NCBI GenBank assembly: GCA_964560875.1
Contig: CAZLMW010000142.1
Coordinates: 1 to 19,322, forward strand
Direction of reading: 5' to 3'
Source of the DNA: CAZLMW01 sp964560875
Lineage (GTDB): Bacteria; Myxococcota_A; UBA9042
Length of the DNA stretch: 19,322 bases
Part shown: positions 1 through 8,543 of the stretch, piece after piece
How the letters are laid out: each line of letters begins with the position of its first letter
Numbering within the stretch: position 1 is the first letter of the stretch
Made by a program: the position numbers and the translations under genes
Notes under the pieces: generated by a model
Seen by the model: only the letters and a program-made list of their open reading frames with translations
Databases searched by the model: none
Told to the model about the DNA's origin: nothing

Positions 1-293
1 CTGATGCCCGCGGGGCGCTCGTGGGCGGGCGTCAGCGCACGATGGGCGTTCGCGGTGCACGCGCACCGTGTGGGTAATCAAGATGAGCGCCGACTACCTC
101 GAATACCCGGGATGCAGACCGGCATCCGGGTCCAAAGCGAGACGGCTCGGGGAGGGCGACGTGCGCGATCGGGCCGGCCGGGATAGCGAACGGCAGTGCG
201 GCAGCACCCGCGGACCCTCGCGCCCCGCGAACTCCGATCGAACCTGACGATAGCCCCGGAGACAGAGCCGCAGGACGGCGCCGCTGCTATACT
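1..293. other. Left-edge region without a recognisable gene
   Basis: I find no convincing gene here. Open frames exist on both strands, as expected at this GC content, but none gives a recognisable protein, signal peptide or ribosome-binding site. One plus-strand frame enters from the left edge and ends at a TGA near 248; it could be the tail of a gene outside the window, but its translation is rich in Arg, Gly and Pro and resembles nothing I know. The only structure seen is a short inverted repeat, GGATGC / GCATCC at 110-127, with a 6-base loop and no T-run. It might be a weak stem-loop. Confidence 0.4.
285..293 (+). promoter_or_regulatory. Extended -10 promoter element upstream of the small lipoprotein gene
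   Basis: TG-C-TATACT is seen at 285-293: a TGn extension followed by a hexamer matching TATAAT at 5 of 6 positions. Six bases (TTGCCG) separate it from the ATG at 300, which puts the expected transcription start at or very near the A of the start codon. There is no clear -35 box at the usual distance and no Shine-Dalgarno sequence. A leaderless transcript is therefore likely, by inference. Confidence 0.5.
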
Positions 294-299
294 TTGCCG

Positions 300-899
300 A
301 TGATTCACCTCGCAATCGGATTGCCATGCTCCTTGACCCGCGCGCCCCAGGTTTGTCTCGCCGCGGTGCTGATCGCGCTTTCGTGTGGATGCGAGCCCGA
401 CGCCGGCACGGACAGCGCGGCGGATGCGGGCGGCGATTATGCGAATCCGACCTGCGAGGTGGGCACTCTCGACGACGACGGTCGCTTCTCCGCGTGGAAG
501 GACGGCGACAAGGCCGAGCTGGTCGAGGGCTACCAGGGATACCTGCTGTTGCTCGGGTGGATTCACGTCAGCGATGGGGACATGCCGGACAAACCCAACG
601 TGCTCATCGAGATCGATCGCGAGGGTGGCAAGACGTCTCGCACGACGTATGTCCACTCGGGCCAGCGTTTGTGCGACAAGAAGCACCCGACCACCGAACG
701 GCTGGAGATGTGGATGGTCCCACCCGACCCCAGCGCGTTCATCGGTCGCAAAGGCAGCGTCACAGTCACGATCAAGGGTCGCGATGGCGGCTGCTCGGCG
801 AAAGTCGCGGTGCAATTCGTCGACGACGTGCCGTGCAAGCATTTCGATGACGGGACCATCTTTTGCCCCGGTGACAAGCCCGTCGGCGCGGCTCCATGA
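300..899 (+). CDS. Small predicted lipoprotein of unknown function
   Basis: This gene encodes 199 residues. I start it at the ATG at 300; a TTG two codons earlier (294) is in frame but lies right against the -10 element. The N-terminus has a hydrophobic stretch (about residues 18-28) ending in L-S-C-G-C, so Cys29 or Cys31 is a plausible lipidation site, although neither fits the ideal lipobox. An Asp/Ala/Gly-rich spacer typical of myxobacterial lipoproteins follows. The mature part is probably a compact beta-rich domain of about 150 residues with several cysteines (for example R-L-C-D-K-K, G-G-C-S-A-K and V-P-C-K-H) that may form disulfides outside the cytoplasm. I do not recognise the family. 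The next gene starts 77 bases downstream on the same strand and has its own -10-like element. Envelope location is inferred; function is unknown. Confidence 0.75.
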   Translation: MIHLAIGLPCSLTRAPQVCLAAVLIALSCGCEPDAGTDSAADAGGDYANPTCEVGTLDDDGRFSAWKDGDKAELVEGYQGYLLLLGWIHVSDGDMPDKPNVLIEIDREGGKTSRTTYVHSGQRLCDKKHPTTERLEMWMVPPDPSAFIGRKGSVTVTIKGRDGGCSAKVAVQFVDDVPCKHFDDGTIFCPGDKPVGAAP

Positions 900-964
900 T
901 TGCGGACGACGCAATTCCACAGTCCGTTGTACAGACGATCGTCGCATCGGGGCTGGTGAGCCGT

Positions 965-970
965 TAGAAT
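965..970 (+). promoter_or_regulatory. -10-like element six bases before the ATG at 977
   Basis: TAGAAT at 965-970 matches TATAAT at 5 of 6 positions and is followed by exactly six bases before the ATG at 977, the same geometry as the element before the ATG at 300. There is no clear -35 box and no purine-rich ribosome-binding site. A leaderless start is inferred. Confidence 0.4.
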
Positions 971-976
971 CGGGCG

Positions 977-1774
977 ATGGCCCGCCGATTTTACACCTCG
1001 CGCAAGCGGGCATACCGCGCTCGACGCGACGCGTTGGCAGAACATTTCGCCGCAGCGCACGATTTCCTGCGCGGCCTCGAAGTGCTGTGCGAGGGTGAAC
1101 ACGGCTTCCACATGGGCACCGCGCTGCATGTGCAGATGTACCTCGGGGACCGGTTCCTGTTTCACCTCGCCATTCGCGACGCCGCAACCGACCACCCCTG
1201 GCTGGAGTTGTCGCCCCGGCACCACGGCCAGCTCAAATCGGGAACGCGCCCTGCCCCCAACCTGTTGTTCCGTGAACGCATCCATCGCGTGTTGGAACAG
1301 GCCCCTGTGCCTTCCGCCTCGGTCGTTCGTCGCGACGAGGCCTATCGAATGGACCACCAGACGCCCTTAATCTTTTTCCGGCTGCTGCAAGCCGAGTTGC
1401 TCGATCTGCTGGGTTCGGGCGACTTCCGGCCGTCCCAACAGGAGCTGTTCGCCGAATCCAAGCCGCGTCGCCGGCGACGCAAACGTCGCAAAAAAGACCC
1501 GGATGACGAGCTCATCGCGCTGGCCGACGACGCCGAAGATGCGCTTGGGACCCTTGCTCGGGCGTTGGAAGCGCGATTTGGTCGCAACGTCCAGGTCGGC
1601 GTCAACGCGGATCGGGCGGTGGTCCAGGTGGACGAGAGAGACGAGAGAGACGAGAGAGACGAGAGAGACGAGAGAGACGAGAGAGACGAGAAAGAGGCGG
1701 CCGCGTATTTTGCAGAGACGCTGAAAGAGGCGGTCGCTGCGGCGCTTTTCGAGGTGGCACGTGGCGACGACTAG
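977..1774 (+). CDS. Hypothetical charged protein with a DER repeat
   Basis: This 265-residue protein has no signal peptide or membrane segment and is probably cytoplasmic. I do not recognise the family. The first ~150 residues look like a folded domain rich in aromatic and charged residues (motifs H-G-F-H-M-G and H-H-G-Q-L). A very basic stretch follows at about residues 162-178 (K-P-R-R-R-R-R-K-R-R-K-K), then an acidic helix, then six perfect D-E-R triplets and one D-E-K at residues 219-239, encoded by a 9-bp tandem repeat. The C-terminal ~25 residues are helical. The alternating charges suggest a single alpha-helix or coiled-coil segment. The stop codon lies 14 bases inside the next gene, which suggests translational coupling to the giant lipoprotein gene. 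The basic patch could bind nucleic acid, but nothing shows this directly. Confidence 0.65.
   Translation: MARRFYTSRKRAYRARRDALAEHFAAAHDFLRGLEVLCEGEHGFHMGTALHVQMYLGDRFLFHLAIRDAATDHPWLELSPRHHGQLKSGTRPAPNLLFRERIHRVLEQAPVPSASVVRRDEAYRMDHQTPLIFFRLLQAELLDLLGSGDFRPSQQELFAESKPRRRRRKRRKKDPDDELIALADDAEDALGTLARALEARFGRNVQVGVNADRAVVQVDERDERDERDERDERDERDEKEAAAYFAETLKEAVAAALFEVARGDD
1631..1693 (+). repeat. 9-bp in-frame tandem repeat (GACGAGAGA, seven units)
   Basis: Six perfect copies of GACGAGAGA are followed by one with a single change (GACGAGAAA). Each unit encodes Asp-Glu-Arg, and the last encodes Asp-Glu-Lys. Because the unit is 9 bp, gain or loss of copies by slippage would change protein length without shifting the frame. 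Confidence 0.97.
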
Positions 1775-4700
1775 CCAGGCCATCATGCGACGCGCCAGCC
1801 GGGCCATCTTGCGGGTCCTGGTCGTGCTTGCGGCGCTCACATCGGCCTGCAGCGACGATTCCAACGGCGAGGGAGCGGTCGACGCCGGCGCCGATGCGGC
1901 GTCTGTGGACGCGGAAGGCACGACGTCGGACGTCGACCAAACCGGCGACGATGCCGCGGCTGACGTCATGGGCGACGAATGCGTCAGCTACACCGACTGC
2001 GCGGACAAAGACGGTTTCAAGACCGCCGGGCAGTGCTTCTTGGTCACGTGCGACTTCGGAACATGCGCGCTCGTGGCGAAGGCGGACGGCATCAAGTGCG
2101 ACGACGGCGACAAGTGTACGGCGTCCGACCGCTGCGTCTCCGGCAAGTGCGGGTCAGCGAAGAAGACCGACTGCGACGACTCCGACCTCTGCACCGACGA
2201 CGACTGCGACGAAGACAGCGGGTGTTACCACCTGCACGCGCCCAACGGCACCGGGTGCGACGACGGGCACAAGTGCACGCACAACGACAAGTGCACGGCG
2301 GGTGGCTGCTTTGGCAAGGCGCTCGCGTGCGACGACGATAACGGGTGCACGATCGACAAATGCACGCCTTCCAAGGGCTGCGTCCACGGCGCGCTGGCGG
2401 GCAACTGCGACGACGGCGACGACTGCACCGACTACGATTCCTGCGACAAGGGTGTGTGCAGCGGCCTGCCCAAGTCGATGGCCTCGTGCGACGACAACGA
2501 TCCATGCACCGCCGATGGCTGCGTCAAAGGCATCGGGTGCATCAACGAAAAAGCCGGCAAAGACGGTGCTCCCTGCGCGGACAGCAACCCGTGCACGTTC
2601 GGCGAGACGTGCATCAAGGGCACATGCACGCCCAAGGGCTCGAGCACCTGCGAATGCACCAAGAACGCCGACTGCGCCAAACACGAGGACGGCGACAAGT
2701 GCAACGGGACTTTTACCTGCGACACATCCGCGCTCCCGTTCGCGTGCACGCTCGACTCGGCGACCATCGTCAAATGTTCGGGCACGTCGCTCAACCCCTG
2801 CACGGCGCCGCAATGCGACAAGCAGACCGGCATCTGTGTCTACCTGCCCAAACCCGACGGCTCGTTTTGCGACGCGGACGGCAGCAAGTGCACAACGCCC
2901 GACCGCTGCCTCGGGCCAATTTGCGTGACCGGCCCCAAGCTCAAGTGCGATGACGGCAACGCCTGCACGGTGGATCTGTGCGACGCCAAGAAGGGCTGCT
3001 ACAGCAAGCTCCCCAAACAAGACGGTCGCCCCTGCGATGCGGACGGCGACGCCTGCACGGTCGGCGACACCTGCCAAGCCGGTGTGTGCCTGCCCGGCAA
3101 GGCGACCGTCTGTGACGACGACAACGCGTGCACCAAGGACCTGTGCGACAAGAAGACGGGCGCCTGTTCGCCGCAGCTCACGGCGTTCAACGGCAACGCG
3201 TGCACCGCGCAAAACGACAAGTGCTCCGCCGCGGCCATCTGCAAGCAAGGCGTCTGTCTCACGACCAAGACAAAGACATGCGACGACGGCAAACAATGCA
3301 CCGAAGACCTCTGTCACGGCGTTCACGGCTGCCTCTTCGTGGTCAAAAAGCAGTCAACGCCCTGCGACGCCGACAACAACAAGTGCACGGTCGGCGACGT
3401 GTGCTCGGGCGGAACCTGCCTGCCGGGTCAGGCCACAACGTGTGACGACAGCAACGGCTGCACGCTCGACAAGTGCGATCCCAAGGACGGGCTGTGCGGT
3501 CACTCCGTGCTCGAAATGCATGGGTTGAACTGCAACGACGGCAACGCCTGCACAAAGCTGGAAAACTGCAACCTGGGCACGTGCAAAGGCGGCAAGGACG
3601 TGGTGTGCGACGACGGCGACCCCTGCACGAAAGACGCGTGCGACATGGCCAGCGGCTGCACCATCACCGGCGGACCGTTGGTGTGCGAGGACGGCAACCT
3701 CTGCACCGGTCCCGACGTGTGCAAGAAGGGAACCTGCACGACCGGGCCCAAGATCCTGTGCAACGACGGCAACGAATGCACCGACGACTCGTGCGACAAG
3801 CAGCTGGGCTGTGTGTTCGAGGAAGCCGAACGCCCCTGCAACGCGGGGGGCGTACACGGGCTTTGCTACGAGAAGGCCTGCGTGAAAGACACGAAAGTTC
3901 CGTGCGGCCTGTTTGAAAAACGCATTCGACCCACTGGGCTGGAGTCGGGCTGGGGCGTCGCCGCGTTCAACGACGGCGCGATGCTGACCGGCTTCAACGC
4001 GGTGCCTTCGCAGCCCGGTGGCGGACGCGGATGGGTCGCGCGGATCTCGCATTTCGGCGACAAGCTCTGGCACCGGCAGTACGACGGGACGCGGCAGCTC
4101 TACAGCGTCATCCTCGGCGCCGGGAACACGGCGATAACGAGCGGCAATACGGCGGCCTGCCAGGGCATCGTGCTCGGCGTGACGTTGTCGAGCGGCGCAA
4201 CCAAGGTCCAGGCGACCCACAAATCGTTCACGACCGTCCGCAACGTGCTGTTCACCAGCGGTGCAACCGCCGCGGCGGGATGGGGCAAGGGCGCCAAGAC
4301 GGACACCGACGCAGTCGTCGGTGTTGTCGACACCAAGAGCAAGTGGAAGTGGGTTCGGCGCTTCGATCGGCCCGGCTTTGACTACGGGTTTGGGGTCGCG
4401 AGCCTGCGCGCGGGTCACTTTGCGCTCGTGGGCGTGCGGGGCGGAGCCAAGGCGTTGCGGCAGGGCTATTGCGACAACGCGATGGCGGCTGAACTGAGCG
4501 GTGTCGCATTTGCAACCGGGCTGTCCGCCAGCGGCGAGGTCGCCTGGGACCGTACCTTCCCGCCGCCCGCAGGAAGCACCGACACGTTTACCGCGGGGTT
4601 CGCCGCCGCACGCGTTTCGGCAGGCGGAATCGCGATCGGTGGTGCGACGGGCAAGAAGGGCTCCAAGACCTGGCGGATTTGGGTCGCGCGCATCGGGCAA

Positions 4701-7679
4701 AAGGGCCGGGAGATGTGGCGCCGCACCTACGCGCGCGGTTATGCGACCAGCCTTGTCGAGCGGTCCGTGGGCGGCCTCGCGATCGTCGGCGGGCAAAACG
4801 TCGCGGGTTTCCCGGGCTCCCCCCTCATCATCACCGACCCGGTCGGGAGCTTGCGAAAGTCACGTTCGTACAGCAACGGCGGGTTGGCGGCGTTCGGGCA
4901 AGTGGCCAACGCGGGCAACCACGGGCTTTGGGCAGCGGGCGTCACCAACGTCAACCCGAACCACTTCTTCGACGCCTTCGTGCTGCGGACCGACCCGTGG
5001 GGCCAGGTGCATTGCGGCAAATCCGGCAAATGCGCCGCCATTCAGGACGCCTGCGCCGATGGCAACCCGTGCACGGTCGATGACTGCTTCTTCAAGACAG
5101 GCTGCGTCAACACCAAGATCCCGGCGTGCATCAGCGGTCACGACACCGACAACGACGGCACCTACGACGAGACGCACGACCTCGACCACGACGGCGTCTG
5201 CGAATCCAAGACGTGTCATACGAACGCAGTCGACACGTGCCCGCATACCTGGAACCCCGACAACGACCCCAAAGCGTGTCCCGCCCTGCCCTCTGGTTTC
5301 AGCCCATCGATGCCGCTGCAGATGAAACAGGTCGGACTCCACTTCAGCCACTCGTCGGAACGGCGAACCCACGACCTGGTGGAGGTTCCCATCGTGACGG
5401 GTCTGCTCAACGCCTCGGTCATCGCGCGGCTGCCCCTTCGCGGCACCGGAAAAGACGAGGGCCCGCTGAAACTCTCCGTGAAATCGACCGCCGTCAAACC
5501 CGCCGTGAGCATGCTTGGCGCGCCTTCTGGGGCCGTCGACCTCGCCGCGAAAGCCAACGTTACGGTGTCGAAGATCCCCGGCAAACGACTCGACCAGGCG
5601 ACGATCGCGTTGCGGGTCCGGCCCACCACCCATGTCGGCGGCGAAATCGCGCGGCTGGACGGCGGCTCCGGCACCGTCGTGCGGCTATGGATGCAAGGCG
5701 GCGCGCTCCGTTGCAGCTACCGAGACAACGCCGGCAAGAACAGCGCTATCACCGCAACGGCCGTCGAGCATCGGCTGCGGCTCAACACGTGGCGGCACGT
5801 CGGCTGCACCATCGGCGCGGGCAAGCTATCGGTTTACGTCGACGGGCTGCTTGCGGCGAGCCTCCCGAGCAAAGCCGCGCCTGCCGCGACAGACGCAACA
5901 ACCTTCATCGTCGGCAGCAGCGGCGGCGGCGATGCAATGGCCGGTCGGTTCGAAGACGCGGTGCTGCTCAACCGCGCGCTGCACCCCGAGGACATCCGCG
6001 CCTGGTCGGTTTCCCGCGCGCGCTTTGGCGACAAGCTGATCCCTGCGGTCCAGGACGATTTCGATGACCTGCGCGTGTCGGTAACGAGCCGCTACGCCAA
6101 GCTACCGGTCCAGGTTGTGACCGACATCGCCGGGATGGCGCGCTACTCCGACTCCGCACCGGGGACCGTCAGGCACTGGCCGCTTGCTGGCCACGCGGTG
6201 GATGCCGGCCCCATCGGCAAGGTCGGAAAGGCCGTCGGCAGCAAGGTAGCGCGCGGCCCATTCGGCTCGCTGCAGGGCGCCCTGTCATTTGCCGGCGCGG
6301 GCCACGTCGACACCGGCGCGAAGTGGTCCGCGGACACCGACGAGCCCTTTGGAATCCGGCTCTGGGTCCGCGCAAAATCCGGCACCAGCGGCGCACTTGT
6401 CGGCGCGCGCAACGAGTCCGGTAGCGGCATCGAGCTCGCGTTGCTGAACAAGTCCCAGGGCGCCGGCAAGCCCGCTGGCGTGCGTTTCGCGATGACCGAT
6501 GACGCCGGCAACAGCGTGACTGCGGTCGCCCCCGGCGCATGGACAGACGAGCGGTGGCATCACATCGCGGTGCTCCGCAAGACCGGCGCGAAGAAGAGCC
6601 TGCATGTCTACGTCGATGGGTTTGAGCGCAGCGTCATCACGGACACCACCGCCAAAGCCGTCACCATCGGGGTGAACAACCCACTGTATCTCGCCGCCGT
6701 AAACCAAGCCGGCAAAGCGGCCAACGGCATGACGGGCGAGCTCTCCGATGTGGTGCTAACCGACGGCAAGGGTGGTGTGGCGACCGTCGTCCGCGGCGCA
6801 ACACGGCTGCCGCGCATCCGGTTTCTCGCGTCGACCAGCGCGTATGCCAGCAAGTCCGGCACCTGGGCGTACCTTCGCTACCGCATCCACTTCGGTCAGA
6901 AGAAGGCGAAGATGGTGCCGGCCCGACGGGTCGCCCTCGACGGCAAGACCACCTGCGATGGCCTCGTCAATGCGTGCCTGGGCGTCGCAGGTTGGTGGCG
7001 GATGCGGCGCGATGCGACGGGACACACGCCTGACATCACCCAAGCGCGCCGGCAGGCATCGGTGGGCGCCGGAATCGCCACCATCGTCGGTCGAGAGGAG
7101 CTCGCGTTCGCCGCCGGTTTCCCCGCGGCGCTTCGCATCAATCAGCCCGGGTTCGACGCCGACAAGCCCTTCACGCTCGAGGTCGGCTTGCGCAACGACG
7201 TCGGCAGCAACGGCGTCGCGCTCAGCCAGTTCTCAGGCAAACGCGGATTGCGGTGGATCACGGTACCCGCCGGACTCGCTCTGACAATGTCCGACGGCAC
7301 AAACACGATCGCGCCCGTCGTGAAGCTGTCCGAAGGCCGCTGGTATGACATCGCGTTGAGTCGCTCGCACCACACCGCCACGGCAAGGCTGAACGGCAAG
7401 ACCGTTGCGACCGCGAGCACCGAAAAGCTCGGCGTGGTCGACGCCGAAACTGCGCTTGACGTTGGCCGCAGCCACGACGGCTTCAAGGGCGCCATCGACG
7501 AGGTCCGCATCAGCACCCGCGAGCTCGCATCCGACGAGCTGATCATCCATCCCCGAACACAGGTCTTGCTCGGGTGCGACAAACACGCCGACTGCCCGTC
7601 CGCGGGACCGTGCGCGACGGCCAAATGCAACCCGCCCGGCCGCTGCGAATACGACGCCAAACCCAACTGCAAGCCCTGA
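1761..7679 (+). CDS. Giant modular surface lipoprotein: Cys-rich stalk, propeller, three LamG-like domains
   Basis: This 1972-residue protein starts at a GTG (1761) preceded by GAGG; an ATG at 1785 is an alternative. Both starts give a hydrophobic signal sequence ending L-T-S-A-C (Cys30 from the GTG), so a lipoprotein is likely. Residues ~110-690 are Cys-rich modules of the form C-D-D-G-x-x-C-T-x-D-x-C-x(3-5)-G-C. One longer supermodule (272-369) is also found in the other giant protein of this window. Residues ~714-1085 hold six W/R-rich blades (for example W-V-A-R-I and L-R-T-D-P-W-G), probably a beta-propeller. One more Cys module (~1097) and an Asp-rich TSP3-like calcium-binding stretch (~1128-1160) follow. 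Three concanavalin-like LamG domains lie at ~1280-1415, ~1530-1670 and ~1804-1929, each with the W-x-H/D-(I/V) and Y/L-V-D-G-type strands of the fold. A short Cys-rich tail ends the protein. Probable role: cell-surface adhesion or glycan binding (inference). Confidence 0.85.
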   Translation: MATTSQAIMRRASRAILRVLVVLAALTSACSDDSNGEGAVDAGADAASVDAEGTTSDVDQTGDDAAADVMGDECVSYTDCADKDGFKTAGQCFLVTCDFGTCALVAKADGIKCDDGDKCTASDRCVSGKCGSAKKTDCDDSDLCTDDDCDEDSGCYHLHAPNGTGCDDGHKCTHNDKCTAGGCFGKALACDDDNGCTIDKCTPSKGCVHGALAGNCDDGDDCTDYDSCDKGVCSGLPKSMASCDDNDPCTADGCVKGIGCINEKAGKDGAPCADSNPCTFGETCIKGTCTPKGSSTCECTKNADCAKHEDGDKCNGTFTCDTSALPFACTLDSATIVKCSGTSLNPCTAPQCDKQTGICVYLPKPDGSFCDADGSKCTTPDRCLGPICVTGPKLKCDDGNACTVDLCDAKKGCYSKLPKQDGRPCDADGDACTVGDTCQAGVCLPGKATVCDDDNACTKDLCDKKTGACSPQLTAFNGNACTAQNDKCSAAAICKQGVCLTTKTKTCDDGKQCTEDLCHGVHGCLFVVKKQSTPCDADNNKCTVGDVCSGGTCLPGQATTCDDSNGCTLDKCDPKDGLCGHSVLEMHGLNCNDGNACTKLENCNLGTCKGGKDVVCDDGDPCTKDACDMASGCTITGGPLVCEDGNLCTGPDVCKKGTCTTGPKILCNDGNECTDDSCDKQLGCVFEEAERPCNAGGVHGLCYEKACVKDTKVPCGLFEKRIRPTGLESGWGVAAFNDGAMLTGFNAVPSQPGGGRGWVARISHFGDKLWHRQYDGTRQLYSVILGAGNTAITSGNTAACQGIVLGVTLSSGATKVQATHKSFTTVRNVLFTSGATAAAGWGKGAKTDTDAVVGVVDTKSKWKWVRRFDRPGFDYGFGVASLRAGHFALVGVRGGAKALRQGYCDNAMAAELSGVAFATGLSASGEVAWDRTFPPPAGSTDTFTAGFAAARVSAGGIAIGGATGKKGSKTWRIWVARIGQKGREMWRRTYARGYATSLVERSVGGLAIVGGQNVAGFPGSPLIITDPVGSLRKSRSYSNGGLAAFGQVANAGNHGLWAAGVTNVNPNHFFDAFVLRTDPWGQVHCGKSGKCAAIQDACADGNPCTVDDCFFKTGCVNTKIPACISGHDTDNDGTYDETHDLDHDGVCESKTCHTNAVDTCPHTWNPDNDPKACPALPSGFSPSMPLQMKQVGLHFSHSSERRTHDLVEVPIVTGLLNASVIARLPLRGTGKDEGPLKLSVKSTAVKPAVSMLGAPSGAVDLAAKANVTVSKIPGKRLDQATIALRVRPTTHVGGEIARLDGGSGTVVRLWMQGGALRCSYRDNAGKNSAITATAVEHRLRLNTWRHVGCTIGAGKLSVYVDGLLAASLPSKAAPAATDATTFIVGSSGGGDAMAGRFEDAVLLNRALHPEDIRAWSVSRARFGDKLIPAVQDDFDDLRVSVTSRYAKLPVQVVTDIAGMARYSDSAPGTVRHWPLAGHAVDAGPIGKVGKAVGSKVARGPFGSLQGALSFAGAGHVDTGAKWSADTDEPFGIRLWVRAKSGTSGALVGARNESGSGIELALLNKSQGAGKPAGVRFAMTDDAGNSVTAVAPGAWTDERWHHIAVLRKTGAKKSLHVYVDGFERSVITDTTAKAVTIGVNNPLYLAAVNQAGKAANGMTGELSDVVLTDGKGGVATVVRGATRLPRIRFLASTSAYASKSGTWAYLRYRIHFGQKKAKMVPARRVALDGKTTCDGLVNACLGVAGWWRMRRDATGHTPDITQARRQASVGAGIATIVGREELAFAAGFPAALRINQPGFDADKPFTLEVGLRNDVGSNGVALSQFSGKRGLRWITVPAGLALTMSDGTNTIAPVVKLSEGRWYDIALSRSHHTATARLNGKTVATASTEKLGVVDAETALDVGRSHDGFKGAIDEVRISTRELASDELIIHPRTQVLLGCDKHADCPSAGPCATAKCNPPGRCEYDAKPNCKP

Positions 7680-7691
7680 ATTCGGCGCCGT

Positions 7692-8543
7692 TCAGCCATG
7701 GGCGGCGACCGTCTCGATAGCGGCCATAGGGTCGCTTTCACCGGTCGCGACGAGCGAGACGACGAGCCGTGAAACGCCGAGGTCCTCGTACGCGGAGAGC
7801 GCGTCAGGTTCCTTGACCAGCGTCCACATGGCGGTGATTTCGATCGTGTCCGGATCCCGGCCAAGTTCCGTGCTGATGCGTCGCAGCCGGCCGATCTGGT
7901 CACGCAGGTCGTCCACGCCCTTGTTGGGCGCAAACCACCCGTCTCCGAGCTCGACGACACGGCGGAAAGCGCGATCGGACGTGCCGCCGATGACGATAGG
8001 CATGTGCGGCCGCTGACGAGGACGCGGGTGGCTCTTGAAGCCCGACCACTGCACGAATTCGCCGTCGTGTTCGACCGTTTCGCCTGACCACACCTTCTTC
8101 ATCGCCCGCAGGTAGTCGTCGAAACGTGCACCGCGGCGGGCAAAAGGCGTGCCGTTGGCGTCGAATTCCTCGCGCAGCCAACCGATTCCAAGGCCGAGCT
8201 CAGAGCGCCCTTCCGACACGGCGTCCAGCGACGCGGCCTGCTTGGCGAGCAGCAGCGGATTGGCCTGCGGGAGGATGTTGATTCCCGTGCACAGGCGCAG
8301 CTTGGTCGTGACGGCCGCCGCATGAGAAAGCGCGATCAACGGGTCGACAAACGGGGTCTCGGGCGCGATCGGCATCTTGCCGCTGCTGTGATACGGGTAG
8401 CGCGACGCGTAGTCGATCGGGACGATGACGTGCTCGAACGTCCAGATGCTGTCGAGCCCGCATTCTTCGGCTTTCCTCGCGAGCCCGCAGACCTGGCGGC
8501 CGGTGCTGACGCCGACATTGATGGGTACGACACCGAGTTTCAT
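7692..8543 (-). CDS. LLM-class flavin-dependent (probably F420) oxidoreductase
   Basis: This 283-residue protein has the usual length for the luciferase-like monooxygenase family, TIGR03619-like F420-dependent group. These are cytoplasmic TIM barrels that move hydride between a flavin (F420H2 or FMNH2) and a substrate I cannot predict. Family signatures seen: an N-terminal strand followed by E-C-G-L-D-S-I-W-T-F-E-H-V, then T-G-I-N-I-L-P near residue 90, L-L-L-A-K-Q-A-A-S-L-D, S-E-G-R-S-E-L-G-L-G-I-G-W, and P-I-V-I-G-G-T-S-D in the second half. I choose the ATG at 8543 because AGGAGG lies 5 bases upstream; an earlier in-frame ATG would add 30 Arg-rich residues with no family similarity. The start overlaps the esterase stop as ATGA. 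The gene converges on the giant lipoprotein gene, with 12 bases between the two stop codons and no visible terminator. Confidence 0.9.
   Translation of the reverse strand: MKLGVVPINVGVSTGRQVCGLARKAEECGLDSIWTFEHVIVPIDYASRYPYHSSGKMPIAPETPFVDPLIALSHAAAVTTKLRLCTGINILPQANPLLLAKQAASLDAVSEGRSELGLGIGWLREEFDANGTPFARRGARFDDYLRAMKKVWSGETVEHDGEFVQWSGFKSHPRPRQRPHMPIVIGGTSDRAFRRVVELGDGWFAPNKGVDDLRDQIGRLRRISTELGRDPDTIEITAMWTLVKEPDALSAYEDLGVSRLVVSLVATGESDPMAAIETVAAHG

Noticed and set aside
78..1357. Long open minus-strand frames opposite the first two genes
   Set aside because: They are Arg/Pro/Gly-rich, have no ribosome-binding site or recognisable domain, and lie opposite plus-strand genes with better starts and more protein-like composition.
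2154..4796. Long minus-strand frames opposite the Cys-rich stalk (390 and 480 residues)
   Set aside because: They mirror the repeated C-D-D-G codons as Ala/Val/Arg-rich sequence; antisense of high-GC repeat coding stays open by composition alone.
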